Source: UBA3951 sp050952125
Lineage (GTDB): Bacteria > Bacillota > Sulfobacillia > Fermentithermobacillales > Fermentithermobacillaceae
Direction: 5' to 3'
Assembly: GCA_050952125.1 (NCBI GenBank)
Contig: JBMNKK010000001.1
Span: forward strand, 1 to 64,000
DNA length: 64,000 bases
The position numbers and the translations under genes were made by a program. The notes beneath the pieces were generated by a model. It had not been told where the DNA came from. It searched no databases and was given only the letters and a program-made list of their open reading frames with translations. How positions within the stretch are numbered: position 1 is the stretch's first letter; each line of letters begins with the position of its first letter. Positions 1-8,692 of the stretch are shown piece after piece.

Positions 1-302
1 TCTAGCGCCGATATCTCTTTCTTCCTTTCTCTCATGGCCCGGCAGAAATCCGAATGTGGCACAAGACGCGAGCCACGGGATCCTATCCCCCATGCCAACA
101 GAGTCTCCCAAAGAAGTTGCATGAAGCGCTCGTCTTCGATAGCGGCCGCAGCACTCCCAAGATCCTTCCTCGCCGCGATCGTCTCAGAGTGGTATTCGCG
201 TTGACCAGGCTTACCGAAGGGCACCTGTTCGTCAAAGACTTGCAGGTAATGAGAGAAGTCAGCGGCAAGCGCCTTCAGGCGCAGACGAACCTCGTAGTTC
301 AT
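1..302 (-). CDS. Unknown protein, 3' end cut by window edge
   Basis: An open frame begins with ATG at 302 and stays open to base 1, giving about 100 residues with no stop, so the C-terminus lies outside the window. A strong AGGAGGG ribosome binding site stands about 11 bases upstream of the ATG, which supports a real gene. The protein starts MNYEVRLRLKALAADFSHY and is rich in charged and aromatic residues, with no signal peptide or membrane segment. I do not recognise a family. It follows the NERD helicase gene on the same strand after 85 bases, so the two are probably co-transcribed and it may be a partner of that helicase. This partner role is inference from position only. Confidence 0.6.
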   Translation of the reverse strand, partial: MNYEVRLRLKALAADFSHYLQVFDEQVPFGKPGQREYHSETIAARKDLGSAAAAIEDERFMQLLWETLLAWGIGSRGSRLVPHSDFCRAMRERKKEISAL

Positions 303-387
303 GTGTAAACGAACCCTCCTAATGGCTCACTTTCTATGCCCCGGTCCACGCAACACCGGATTCGGCTATCCATCTCCCTGTACGGCA

Positions 388-2040
388 TCACATGGAGGCT
401 GTCATCCCCTTCGGCGGCTCCTCCCTATGATGGAATACATAGAGCAAGAACCTGGCCCTCGACCCACCTACGTATACATCAGCATCAGTGCAAGTCTGCT
501 TGCCTTCCTTCATACCAATGAGGAACACGACATCGGCTTCAAGGCCCTTAAATGCGCGAATGGTAGAGAACCGGATGCAGTTTCCTCTTGCGGTTTTGAA
601 GTCCTCAAGGTCCCATTCCTTGATTCTCGTGCACCCTTGAAGACTGCTCTTCTCCAGCCGGTTGGGTGAGAGGATAACGATACGGCTGGGCTTGATGCCC
701 TGGCTGACCAAGCGGCCGATCTCGGCCTCAATTAGCCGCTTTTCCTCGCGTCCCGAATCCCAGGCCACATGCACAACCGGGAGCCCTCCCAGGAGCCCCG
801 GGCGAAGACCGCCTTCTTTCACAAACGAGCCGATCCATTTGCTGATATGCTCGGTATTCCGGAGGTTGCGGGTCAGCCTGTGCTGCGACACTCCCATCGA
901 GCGGAGGACTTCGATATTGTGCCTGAAAAGGTCCTGGTTGGGATCGGCGAAGACATAGAACTCACCTGCGTCTTCGTCCCTGAGCATGGCTTTCAGACAT
1001 GTGTACCAGTTCTCCGAGAAGTCCTGACCTTCATCGACGATTATGGCATCAAACTTGTCTTCCATCGGGGCCTCGGCGAAGTAGTCGAAGGCTGCTGTAG
1101 GCAGGACGTCGTCGTAGAACCGACTCAGCTCGGCGCCTCCCTCCGGAACCTGCAGACCGCGGCCAGTCTTGGCCAGTTGTCCAAGCAGGTAGTCGAGAAA
1201 GCTCTCGCACACGACCTCACCCGAGATCTGGCTGGCCATGTACGTCGCCAGATTCCTATTGAAGCAGGTCAGGAATACCCTCTTCCCTGCCTTGTTCAGC
1301 CGGCGCGCTTTTTCGAGAGCGAGGAAGGTCTTCCCCGTCCCTGCCGCACCAAAGAACACTTTGCGCCTGTCAAGCTCGGTCTCATCGAGGATTCGCTCCT
1401 GCTCATCTGTGAGGACTTTCCTGGACTCCCTGTCGTAGCGGTCGATCTCTTCGTCCATCCCCGCGAAGAACCGGCACCTAGGGGCGAGAACCTTCTGGAT
1501 GAGAAGGTCAGTAGACTGTTTCTCGGGTGGCAGGTCGGATGTGGCGAATGCGCGCCGGACGGCGGTTTCCGGAGAGTCGAGATCCGGCTCCAGCAGAACG
1601 CTCTCCCGGGCTAAGTTTGCCGGTAGTTCGCCCCAAACATGGCTGCACTCGGGGAACCACAGGGCGTGCCGGACCTTTAGCGGGAAATAGGTAGCCTCGG
1701 CCTTGTCCTTGTAGCGATCGAGGATGGCATACTTGGCCTTTTCGACCTGGGAGACCGGATCCTTTGACATGGGCTCCTGCCTGCCCTGCTTCTGCTCATA
1801 CCACTGGCCGTTGCCGTATCCGACCTTGCCCTGTTTGACCTCAATAACAAGATACCCGAGAGTCGGGCTGACCACGACAAAGTCGGCCTCCCCCGCATCG
1901 CCCTCTAGGTCTGAGGGGACCCCGGTTCGAAATTTGTAGGAATAGAGCACTGTGTAGGATGCAGGGAGCCTGCGGAGCGCTGAGTATACTCTCCGCTCAC
2001 CATCATTGTCGATCAGGCGCGGGTCAAGGTCAGGGATCAT
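388..2040 (-). CDS. NERD nuclease-domain / UvrD-like SF1 helicase
   Basis: The product is about 550 residues from the ATG giving MIPDLDPRLIDNDGERRVY. A GTG nine bases upstream (2049) is an alternative start, and the frame is open further up to 2415 but that part has no protein-like character. The N-terminal 170 residues match a NERD (nuclease-related) domain, with the acidic site EADFVVVSP followed by VIEVKQGKVG, the E-x-K nuclease signature. A helicase follows: Walker A FGAAGTGKT, Walker B IIVDEGQDF, and the C-terminal motifs STIRAFKGLEADVVFL and YVGGSRARFLL typical of UvrD-like enzymes. Proteins of this build are common in defence islands and DNA repair. It is transcribed away from the helicase-PLD gene at 2478. 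A phage-defence role is inferred from the neighbours. Confidence 0.88.
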   Translation of the reverse strand: MIPDLDPRLIDNDGERRVYSALRRLPASYTVLYSYKFRTGVPSDLEGDAGEADFVVVSPTLGYLVIEVKQGKVGYGNGQWYEQKQGRQEPMSKDPVSQVEKAKYAILDRYKDKAEATYFPLKVRHALWFPECSHVWGELPANLARESVLLEPDLDSPETAVRRAFATSDLPPEKQSTDLLIQKVLAPRCRFFAGMDEEIDRYDRESRKVLTDEQERILDETELDRRKVFFGAAGTGKTFLALEKARRLNKAGKRVFLTCFNRNLATYMASQISGEVVCESFLDYLLGQLAKTGRGLQVPEGGAELSRFYDDVLPTAAFDYFAEAPMEDKFDAIIVDEGQDFSENWYTCLKAMLRDEDAGEFYVFADPNQDLFRHNIEVLRSMGVSQHRLTRNLRNTEHISKWIGSFVKEGGLRPGLLGGLPVVHVAWDSGREEKRLIEAEIGRLVSQGIKPSRIVILSPNRLEKSSLQGCTRIKEWDLEDFKTARGNCIRFSTIRAFKGLEADVVFLIGMKEGKQTCTDADVYVGGSRARFLLYVFHHREEPPKGMTASM

Positions 2041-2477
2041 GGTAGCCACGGACTCACATCCCCTTCCATACAAAGTGCGAGAAAGCAGGTCGATTCGCCC
2101 TAAGCTGCTCAGCCACCACCACAACCAGGAACCGTCTTGGGGGCCGTCTATGTCTTTACACCCCGCGAAAACACCGAGCCAACATGCGGCAGGCGCCACA
2201 CGGATGCTTCGAGAGTCTAGAGCACATACCCTCCTGATTCGACGGAATCTTCGGTGGCAGAGCGAGGAGCCCTCGTATTGGTGATTGAGTATTCTGCAAC
2301 AACTCGACCTTTCCAGCATAGGGCCTCGAATTGGGAAGGATATCCAGAGGGCTCGCACGAATTCTCCGTGAGACTCGACAGGCGAACCGAGAAGCTGCAG
2401 CACCAACGGGCGCAAAGAAGATTCGATTGCCAGACCGGGCCGACCATTTTCGCTACGCGTGTCCAGGAGGAAATAAC
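2041..2477. other. Divergent intergenic region of the defence pair
   Basis: About 440 bases lie between the two divergent helicase genes. Open frames run through it on both strands but none has a convincing start, ribosome binding site or recognisable protein. The promoters of both genes should lie here, yet I could not pick a clear -35/-10 pair. The only firm element is the AGGAGG at 2465-2470 serving the GTG at 2478. Confidence 0.5.
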
Positions 2478-5400
2478 GTGACTTACGAGTCGATCACATC
2501 GGAGATGATACAAGCCCTCTCTAACGAGATCGAGGCGATCAAGGAAGGCAGCGGGGGAAAGCAAGTACCCCTTCAGAACGGCAGAAAGGACGGTTTTGCT
2601 GCCGGCAGGCTTCTGTATACCTTTGATCTGGCTTCTGAACTGGGGATACCTGACGACACGCCGGCTCAACTCAAGGTTGGCGATGAAAGCTATCGGGTAA
2701 CGGTGGTCACAGTCGATGGATTTGAGGTCATACTGGCCGTTGAAGAGGATCTGGGGCCAAGGGTGCCCACGGCTTCTCTCAATACTTCGCCCTGGTACCT
2801 GCTTGAAATACTTAAGACAAGGCTGCAAGAGACCATGGCCGGGAATCTAGCCGCAAACAAGAGTATGTCGCTACGGCTGTTCAACCAGTTACCCAACGAG
2901 ACCATCCGACCCTCCCCGTCACCCGACTTCACGGTAGTCCAGTCTTCAGCCAGTTCCCCTCCTCCACCACCCAATGACGAGCAGAAGGAAGCGGTGACAA
3001 AGGCGCTGTCTCAAAGGATCACCTTCGTGTGGGGACCCCCGGGCACAGGAAAAACAACGACTATCAACTATCTGGTTCCCAGCCTTGTTCACAGCGAGGA
3101 GCGAGTCTTCATCACATCCCATACAAACACTGCAGTTGACACGGTGCTGAAGGCAGCGATGAAGGGGCTCACGAGAGAAGAAGTCCGCGACGGCGCGATC
3201 ATACGGATTGGGCAAGTCCGCGAAGAGGACAAGACGATCGAGAGCATCACCCTTGAGGCCGTTGTCAAGCGCAGAGGAGCCGATCTGAACAAGCAACTTG
3301 ATGAAGTACAATCGCGCATCGCAGCTGTCAAGAAGTCTCAGGCCGAATGGACGCTGTGGGAAACCGAGCTGGCGAGGATTCGAGAACTTGAAGATGCTAA
3401 GAACCTGGCTGAGAAGCGATGGCGAGACGCTGTGCAAGAACGGCAGAGCGTCGAACGACGAATCGCCGACCTACGCCAAGCAGAAACGCGTCTTAGCGCT
3501 AGATTGGCTGAGGCCCATAGTGCGAGCTTCATCAAACGAATCTTTGGCGGCTTGAACCCGGAACGCATTGGACAGCAGCTGATAGAGCTGGAAAGTAGAC
3601 ACACCCAATGCACGCAGACCCTGGAGCGTATGACGAAAGATCTGCCCACGTTTCAGGAAGCTGTGGAGTCAGCAGATAAGGCGCTTTCCCAGACTCTCAG
3701 CGTATTGAGGGCGAAAGGTCCGTTACCCACGATAGACAGGATCCGCGATGAATTCCACAGACTTGGCACTGAACTGACGGCGTTGGAGCAACAGGCGAAG
3801 GCCATCCAAGAACAATATCAGCAACTGGCCCAGAAGGTTGTCAGCGAGGCCAAGGTAATAGGCGCGACCCTCACCAAGATGTGCACGACGCCGGAGCTCT
3901 ATCAGAACAAGTTTGACAACGTAATCGTAGACGAAGCTAGCATGACAATGCAGCCGCATCTTTGGTTAGCGGCCGCTCTCGCAACCGAGCGCGTGGTAGT
4001 CTTGGGGGATTTCAGGCAGCTCCAGCCTATTTGTACCGCCAAGTCAGACATTGCAGTGGAGAGAATCGCGAAGACCATATACAAAGAGGCCGGCATCGTT
4101 GATGACAACGAGCGCGTCCAAATGCGGGATCCAAGGCTGGTCTCTTTGAGGAAGCAGTACAGGATGCATGAGAAGATTGGCGAGCTCATCAACCAACTGG
4201 TATACCGCGAGGATGGAAACGCGCTGGAGCACCATGCCAAGGAATGCCGTACAAACCCAGGCCGGTCAGCCTGCCCGGCGCCCAAGTACCCCGTTGTGCT
4301 ATGTGATACCACATCCGCAAATCCGTGGTGTGCCCGCCTTGAGCCTGGATACTCGCGGTACAATATCTACAGCGCGGTAACGGCAGTTCGGCTGGCACAG
4401 CAGGCAATCGAAACTGTCCGCGACTGCAGGATCGAAGTAGCCATCATCTGTCCATATTCGGCGCAGGCCCGATTGCTGAACGCACTGGCTAGAGAACGCG
4501 CGTTAACGGACCAAGTGAAGGTTGCCACAGTTCACAGGTTCCAGGGCAACGAGAAGGACGTCATCATCGTGGACTTAGTCGATGGTCCTCCCTTCAGCAG
4601 ACCCGGAGTCCTGCTAACTAAGCCGGAGGCCACGAATCTCCTCAATGTTGCCTTTTCCAGAGCGAAGGGGAAGGTGATCTTGGTCGGTCACGTCGGGTAC
4701 TTCGAAAGCCGCAGCGGGGGGAAAGCACTTGAGACAACGTGGACCTACTTCGGCAGGCAAGCCCAAACGATTGACAGTACAAGCGTTCTTAGGGGGTACG
4801 ATGATCCGGAGGTCATGAGAAGCACGGAAGCAATGACTGGTCGAATGCCCCTTGGGAATCCTGAAGGGATGACTCTGTTCCATGAAAGTACTTTCTACCC
4901 AGCCTTTAATCGCGACCTTCTCGCCGCCCGCGAACGAGTGATTATCTTCAGCCCATTCATCCAGCCAGGAAGAACATCTCGCCTGGCGCCGATCTTAAGG
5001 AAGTTATTGGAGAAAGGCATCGAGGTAGTTGTGGTAACTCGACCAAAGCGCAGGTCAGGCCGCACAAAAGAAGGACCGGAAGACGACGCGGACCGGGTAA
5101 TGCACGAATTCAGCACACTTGGAGTCAAGGTTCTAACACGTCCGAACCTCCATGAGAAGCTGGCTTTCATCGATGAGAGAATTACGTGGATGGGTAGCCT
5201 CAATATCCTCTCCCATAGCCATACCACGGAACAGATGACACGGTTCGAAAACGACGAGCTCACCAGTATGGTATTGGAGTTCAACGGAGTAGCCGCTCTC
5301 TTCCGAAAAGAAGAACGCGAAGCCAAGAAGGCGACGCGCATGAAGAAGATAGGCTCTCTTCTAGGGCAGCGAATGAGTACACCTGATTGCCCACGATGCG

Positions 5401-5639
5401 GGCGCAAGATGGTTTTAAGGGCTGGACCATACGGCGTGTTCTTTGGCTGTCCCTCGTATCCGGCTGACAAGACCACGATCCCAGTCCCAAGGACAACTCT
5501 GACTTCGATAATCGATGAGATGGATATACCCTGTCCGCGTTGTGGAAAAGGCAGAATGAGGCTGCGGTCTTCGGCCAAGGGCGTGTTCCTGGCCTGCGAC
5601 GGTTATCCCGACTGCAGATCGATAGACCCGCTTGGGTAA
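2478..5639 (+). CDS. SF1 helicase-PLD nuclease-zinc ribbon protein (Mokosh type II-like)
   Basis: The start is the GTG at 2478, seven bases after AGGAGG, giving 1053 residues; the frame extends upstream but without protein character. Walker A GPPGTGKT lies near residue 187, a charged probable coiled coil spans roughly 260-460, Walker B VDEASM is near 483, and the C-terminal helicase motif VATVHRFQGNEKDVIIVDL is near 684. This is the COG1112 / Dna2-like SF1 type. A phospholipase-D nuclease follows with H-x-K in NLHEKLAFIDE and GSLNIL near 890-905. Two topoisomerase-type C4 zinc ribbons end the protein (near 971 and 1018). The first lacks its fourth cysteine (SYPADKT), the second is complete (CDGYPDC). 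A single COG1112 helicase fused to a PLD nuclease is the build of MkoC in Mokosh type II anti-phage systems; the zinc ribbons may be an added DNA- or RNA-binding part. Confidence 0.85.
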   Translation: MTYESITSEMIQALSNEIEAIKEGSGGKQVPLQNGRKDGFAAGRLLYTFDLASELGIPDDTPAQLKVGDESYRVTVVTVDGFEVILAVEEDLGPRVPTASLNTSPWYLLEILKTRLQETMAGNLAANKSMSLRLFNQLPNETIRPSPSPDFTVVQSSASSPPPPPNDEQKEAVTKALSQRITFVWGPPGTGKTTTINYLVPSLVHSEERVFITSHTNTAVDTVLKAAMKGLTREEVRDGAIIRIGQVREEDKTIESITLEAVVKRRGADLNKQLDEVQSRIAAVKKSQAEWTLWETELARIRELEDAKNLAEKRWRDAVQERQSVERRIADLRQAETRLSARLAEAHSASFIKRIFGGLNPERIGQQLIELESRHTQCTQTLERMTKDLPTFQEAVESADKALSQTLSVLRAKGPLPTIDRIRDEFHRLGTELTALEQQAKAIQEQYQQLAQKVVSEAKVIGATLTKMCTTPELYQNKFDNVIVDEASMTMQPHLWLAAALATERVVVLGDFRQLQPICTAKSDIAVERIAKTIYKEAGIVDDNERVQMRDPRLVSLRKQYRMHEKIGELINQLVYREDGNALEHHAKECRTNPGRSACPAPKYPVVLCDTTSANPWCARLEPGYSRYNIYSAVTAVRLAQQAIETVRDCRIEVAIICPYSAQARLLNALARERALTDQVKVATVHRFQGNEKDVIIVDLVDGPPFSRPGVLLTKPEATNLLNVAFSRAKGKVILVGHVGYFESRSGGKALETTWTYFGRQAQTIDSTSVLRGYDDPEVMRSTEAMTGRMPLGNPEGMTLFHESTFYPAFNRDLLAARERVIIFSPFIQPGRTSRLAPILRKLLEKGIEVVVVTRPKRRSGRTKEGPEDDADRVMHEFSTLGVKVLTRPNLHEKLAFIDERITWMGSLNILSHSHTTEQMTRFENDELTSMVLEFNGVAALFRKEEREAKKATRMKKIGSLLGQRMSTPDCPRCGRKMVLRAGPYGVFFGCPSYPADKTTIPVPRTTLTSIIDEMDIPCPRCGKGRMRLRSSAKGVFLACDGYPDCRSIDPLG

Positions 5640-5822
5640 GGCATGTTGAGCTAGACTGCAGTGGTCAGTGTCTAGTATCACGGACTATTAGGAACGACGG
5701 CCTCTTTCTCCAGGTGCCCTAACCCTCTTCCTCCGGCCACAGCCCTTCCCTCTTGAGCATGGTGCGCATGTGTGTTGTATATATGCTGGTGGCAACGCTT
5801 TCCGCCCGGCTTTTACGAAACG
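5640..5822. other. Short region left of the IS element with possible gene tail
   Basis: Reading the minus strand leftward from the IS boundary gives an open tail of about 33 residues ending ...MLKREGLWPEEEG and a TAG at 5719-5721. It has no start and could be the C-terminal remnant of a gene interrupted by the element. I could not assign it to a family, and it does not obviously continue the transposase remnant on the other side of the element. Confidence 0.25.
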
Positions 5823-5841
5823 TGCATATTCCGGCCCCACT

Positions 5842-5933
5842 CGACCACCCAATCCGGCGCGAGCCGACCACCAAATCCGATAGCATCCGACCAGTAGATC
5901 CGGTCTAGTCCGACCACTTTTGTCGGCTTTCCG
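5842..5933 (+). repeat. Left-end 23-bp phased repeats of the IS21 element
   Basis: Four direct copies start at 5842, 5865, 5888 and 5911, exactly 23 bases apart. The shared core is CGACCAC followed by three variable bases and ATCCGG; the fourth copy keeps CGACCAC but has TGTCGG in place of ATCCGG. The same motif appears inverted with the same period at the right end. In IS21-family elements such multiple terminal repeats bind the IstA transposase. Confidence 0.85.
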
Positions 5934-6002
5934 GAATCGGATCGGAAGCCTCTTCCGCCGCCGGCGAATCCGGCCGTAGGGTTCCTGTTCTTTGGCCTCC
6001 AA

Positions 6003-7602
6003 ATGTACAAAGATCGCTACTTGTACGGAGGAGTGAACGAACTTATGGCTACAAACCGGAGGTTGTCGATGCGGAAAGCGAAAGAGATCTTGAGGTTAAA
6101 GCTGGGTTTGGGATTGGGAGTGCGCCAGATTGCCCGGAGTTGCTCGGTGTCTCACATCACAGTGAGCGAGATCCTGACCAGGGCGGAAACCGCGGGACTC
6201 TCCTGGCCTTTGCCGGAAGACTTGGACGAGACTGCCCTGGAGTCCAGGTTGTAACCGGCAGCGCCCAAGTCTAGGGACGCGAAGCCCATGCCCGACATGG
6301 CCCACATCCACCAGGAGCTTCGCCGGAAGGGCGTCACGCTGCAGCTTCTTTGGGAGGAGTACAAGCAGGCCCATCCCGACGGGTATCAGCGCAGCCAGTT
6401 CTGCCACTTGTACAGAACCTGGGCGAAAACGGTCGACGTGACAATGCGACAAGTACATATCGCCGGGGAAAAGATGTTCGTCGACTACGCCGGGCAGACG
6501 ATACCTACAATCGACCCTTCCAACGGCGAAACTCGTGAAACTCAGGTCTTCATCGCCGCCCTCGGCGCCAGCAACTACATTTACGCCGAGCCAAGTTGGG
6601 ACCAAACACTGGTGTCGTGGATTAGCTCTCATGTGAGAGCATTTGAGTTTCTTGGCGGCGTTCCCAAGGTGATTGTTCCCGACAACCTGAAAAGCGGGGT
6701 AAAGCGGCCCGACTACTACGAGCCTGACGTGAATCCCACCTACGAGGAGATGGCTATTCACTACGGCACCGTGGTGATACCTGCCCGCGTGAGAAAGGCC
6801 AGAGACAAGGCGAAGGTGGAAAAAGCAGTTCAGGACGGGGAGCGCCGGATACTGGCCAAGCTCCGGAACCGGACCTTCTTCGGGCTCGAGGAACTCAAAG
6901 AGGCCATCTGGAAGGCTCTTGAGGACCTGAACAACAGGCCCTTTCAGAAGATGGACGGATGCCGCCGTTCGCTCTTCCTCTCCCTGGACAAACCCGCTCT
7001 TCAGCCCCTACCTAGCACGCGGTACGAATTCGCTCAATGGAAGAAGGCCCGGGCAAGCCTAGATTACCACGTGGAAGTGGACCGACTACAGCGTGCCCTA
7101 CCGGTTGGCTAAGCAGGAACTGGATGTCAGGCTTACGGCCTCCATCGTCGAACTGCTGTTCAAGGGCAAGAGAGTGGCAAGCCACAAGCGCTCTTACGGA
7201 AAAGGCAAGTATTCCACTCTCAAGGACCACATGCCCGCTTCGCACCGCCGGTATGCTGAGTGGACCCCTTCAAGAATTCTGAGCTGGACAAAAAGCATAG
7301 GGCCCGACACCGCCAGACTGGCGGAGGCGATCATGGAGCAGAAGCCTCACCCGGAGCAGGGCTTTAGAGCATGCATGGGGCTTTTTCGACTGGCAAAGGA
7401 GTACGGGAGCAAAAGGGCCGAGGCCGCGTGCGCGCGGGCCATCGCTCTCCGTTCATCTTGCTTCCAGAGCGTGAAATCCATCCTGAAACGAAATCTTGAC
7501 CAGGTTCCCGTGGAGATCCCGGTTGAGAGCATCGCTCCGCTCCACGACAACATCCGCGGCGCCGCTTACTACACCCAAGGAGGAGACAACAACTCGTGCT
7601 AG
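6003..7602 (+). pseudogene. istA: IstA transposase of the IS21 element, nonsense and frameshift
   Basis: The reading frame is split into three parts. The first (6003-6254) carries the helix-turn-helix region, MRKAKEILRLKLGLGLGVRQIARS. It ends at a TAA at 6252-6254 where the family context (LESRL-x-PAAPKSRD) calls for a tyrosine codon, so a single base change explains it. The same frame continues at 6288 with the RNase H-like catalytic domain, including FVDYAGQTI and VPDNLKSGV and the later glutamate region. Near 7085-7090 a net frame change (one base gained or two lost) shifts into the third part, which starts at SVPYRLAKQELDVRL and runs to 7602. The probable original start is ATG 6045. The C-terminal part overlaps istB by 7 bases, as usual in the family. 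No functional full-length transposase is expected unless the lesions are sequencing errors. Confidence 0.85.
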
Positions 7603-8351
7603 TCAATCAGACCGTTGAAAACTTGCGAAGGATGCGCCTTACAGGAATGGCCGAGGCCTTCCTGGCCCAGAATCAGGATCCGGGTTACAGAGAACTGTCG
7701 TTTGAAGAGCGCTTTGGCCTCTTGGTGGACCAGGAGTCCACCTACCGGGAGAACCGGCGGCTAAAAAGGCTCTTGGCCGGGGCGCACCTCAAAACCCAGG
7801 CCTGCGTGGAAGACTTCGACTACCGGCAGAGCCGGGGCCTTGACCGTAGTGTCATGGCCGGACTCTCCACCTGCCAGTGGGTCCGTGACCACCGAAACGT
7901 CCTGATCACCGGGCCTACCGGGGTTGGCAAGACGTTCGTCGCCTGCGCGCTTGGGAACCTTGCTTGCAGGAACGGCTTTAGTTCCCGTTACTACCGCCTG
8001 CCCAGGCTCCTCATGGACCTGGGCATCGCGCGAGGCGACGGTTCCTACCCGTCGTTCATGAGGCGACTGGCCAAAACCGAGCTTCTCTTGCTTGACGACT
8101 GGGGGTTGGGGCCGCTGGCCGCGGCCGAGAGCAGAGAACTGCTTGAGGTGCTCGAGGACAGGTGCCAAACCAAATCAACGTTGGTGGCGAGCCAAGTGCC
8201 TGTGGACAAGTGGTACGAACTCATGCCTGACTCCACCGTCGCTGACGCGATCATGGACCGCCTGGTACACAACGCTCACAAGATCGCCTTAAGGGGCGAG
8301 TCCATGCGGAAGATCGCCGCCGCTGGCGGCAAAGAAGGAGGTGAGTCTTGA
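7596..8351 (+). CDS. istB: IstB ATP-binding transposition helper
   Basis: The protein has 251 residues, the normal length for IstB, the AAA+ ATPase that assembles on target DNA and directs IstA during IS21 transposition. It has the N-terminal helper region (TVENLRRMRLTGMAEAF), Walker A GPTGVGKT near residue 105, Walker B LLLLDDWG near 165, and the typical tail MDRLVHNAHKIALRGESMRK. The gene appears intact. AAGGAGGAGACAACAACTC precedes the GTG start at 7596. The start overlaps the end of istA, which suggests translational coupling. Because istA upstream is broken, this IstB could act only with an IstA supplied from another copy. Confidence 0.93.
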   Translation: MLVNQTVENLRRMRLTGMAEAFLAQNQDPGYRELSFEERFGLLVDQESTYRENRRLKRLLAGAHLKTQACVEDFDYRQSRGLDRSVMAGLSTCQWVRDHRNVLITGPTGVGKTFVACALGNLACRNGFSSRYYRLPRLLMDLGIARGDGSYPSFMRRLAKTELLLLDDWGLGPLAAAESRELLEVLEDRCQTKSTLVASQVPVDKWYELMPDSTVADAIMDRLVHNAHKIALRGESMRKIAAAGGKEGGES

Positions 8352-8398
8352 AGGCGAACCGACCAGTGTGTTACTGATGTAGTGCCGGCGCCGCAGGA

Positions 8399-8506
8399 CT
8401 AAGGAAAGTGGTCGGCTGGTTCCGGATCCACTGGTCGGACAAAACCGGATCTTGTGGTCGGGAAAGACCGGATCCGGTGGACGGCTCAAAACGGATCAGA
8501 TGGTCG
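8399..8506 (-). repeat. Right-end 23-bp phased repeats of the IS21 element
   Basis: Five copies, inverted with respect to the left end, start at 8399, 8422, 8445, 8468 and 8491, exactly 23 bases apart. Read on the minus strand they follow CGACCA, a few variable bases, then GATCCGG. The innermost copy (8399) keeps only the CGACCACTTT half, which equals the start of the innermost left copy. The outermost right copy lies 18 bases from the element end and the outermost left copy 19 bases, so the two ends are closely symmetric. Confidence 0.85.
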
Positions 8507-8524
8507 AATCGACCGGATTACGCA

Positions 8525-8692
8525 TACCTCCTTGACTTCGTAACGCGTCTTGTTTCGAAGCCGCAAGACCGCTTCGTCCAGTTCCTTCAGCACATCCTGC
8601 ATTACCCCAACAAACATCGCCTGCAGTTCTTGGAACACGCCTAATTCCAAATCCCTGAAGGAAAAACCGAAGGTCTGACGAAGTTCTACCAC
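8525..8692 (-). pseudogene. N-terminal remnant of ISLre2/UPF0236-type transposase
   Basis: A minus-strand frame starts with GTG at 8692 and reads 56 residues up to the exact IS21 boundary at 8524/8525. The sequence (FRDLELGVFQELQAMFVGV, then MQDVLKELDEAVLRLRNKTR and YEVKE) resembles the N-terminus of UPF0236 (ISLre2-family) transposases, which have a helical start followed by LDE and an R-x-K-x-RY-x-x-K pattern. Codon 57 would be the first bases of the IS21 end (TGC GTA). The rest of the transposase is absent from the far side of the IS21 element, so the gene is a fragment. Family assignment is from memory of the pattern and is moderate. Confidence 0.55.

Larger units (their letters stand above)
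5823..8524 (+). mobile_element. IS21-family insertion sequence with broken istA
   Basis: The element is about 2.7 kb. It encodes IstA (in three pieces) and IstB in the standard order and spacing. The outer ends match as inverted repeats: TGCATATTCCGG at 5823-5834 and the complement of CCGGATTACGCA at 8513-8524 agree at 10 of 12 bases and give the TG...CA termini usual for IS21 elements. Inside both ends lie phased 23-bp repeats, the expected transposase binding sites. I see no convincing target-site duplication: the flanks are ...ACGAAACG on the left and TACCTCC on the right. A GCATA repeat straddles the ends but falls inside the terminal repeat. Decay of istA suggests the copy cannot move by itself. 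Confidence 0.85.

Noticed and set aside
769..1614. 281-residue plus-strand frame
   Set aside because: It is the shadow of the NERD helicase gene on the other strand, with no ribosome binding site and no recognisable domains.
2217..2828. 203-residue minus-strand frame across the start of the helicase-PLD gene
   Set aside because: It overlaps a gene with a strong start and shows no domain or ribosome binding site.
4895..5578. 227-residue minus-strand frame
   Set aside because: It lies wholly inside the helicase-PLD gene and is rich in Arg and Ser, as expected of an antisense shadow.
5824..8526. GCATA on both sides of the IS21 element as target duplication
   Set aside because: The five bases fall inside the matched terminal repeats (TGCATA / TGCGTA region), so the match is better explained by the inverted ends.
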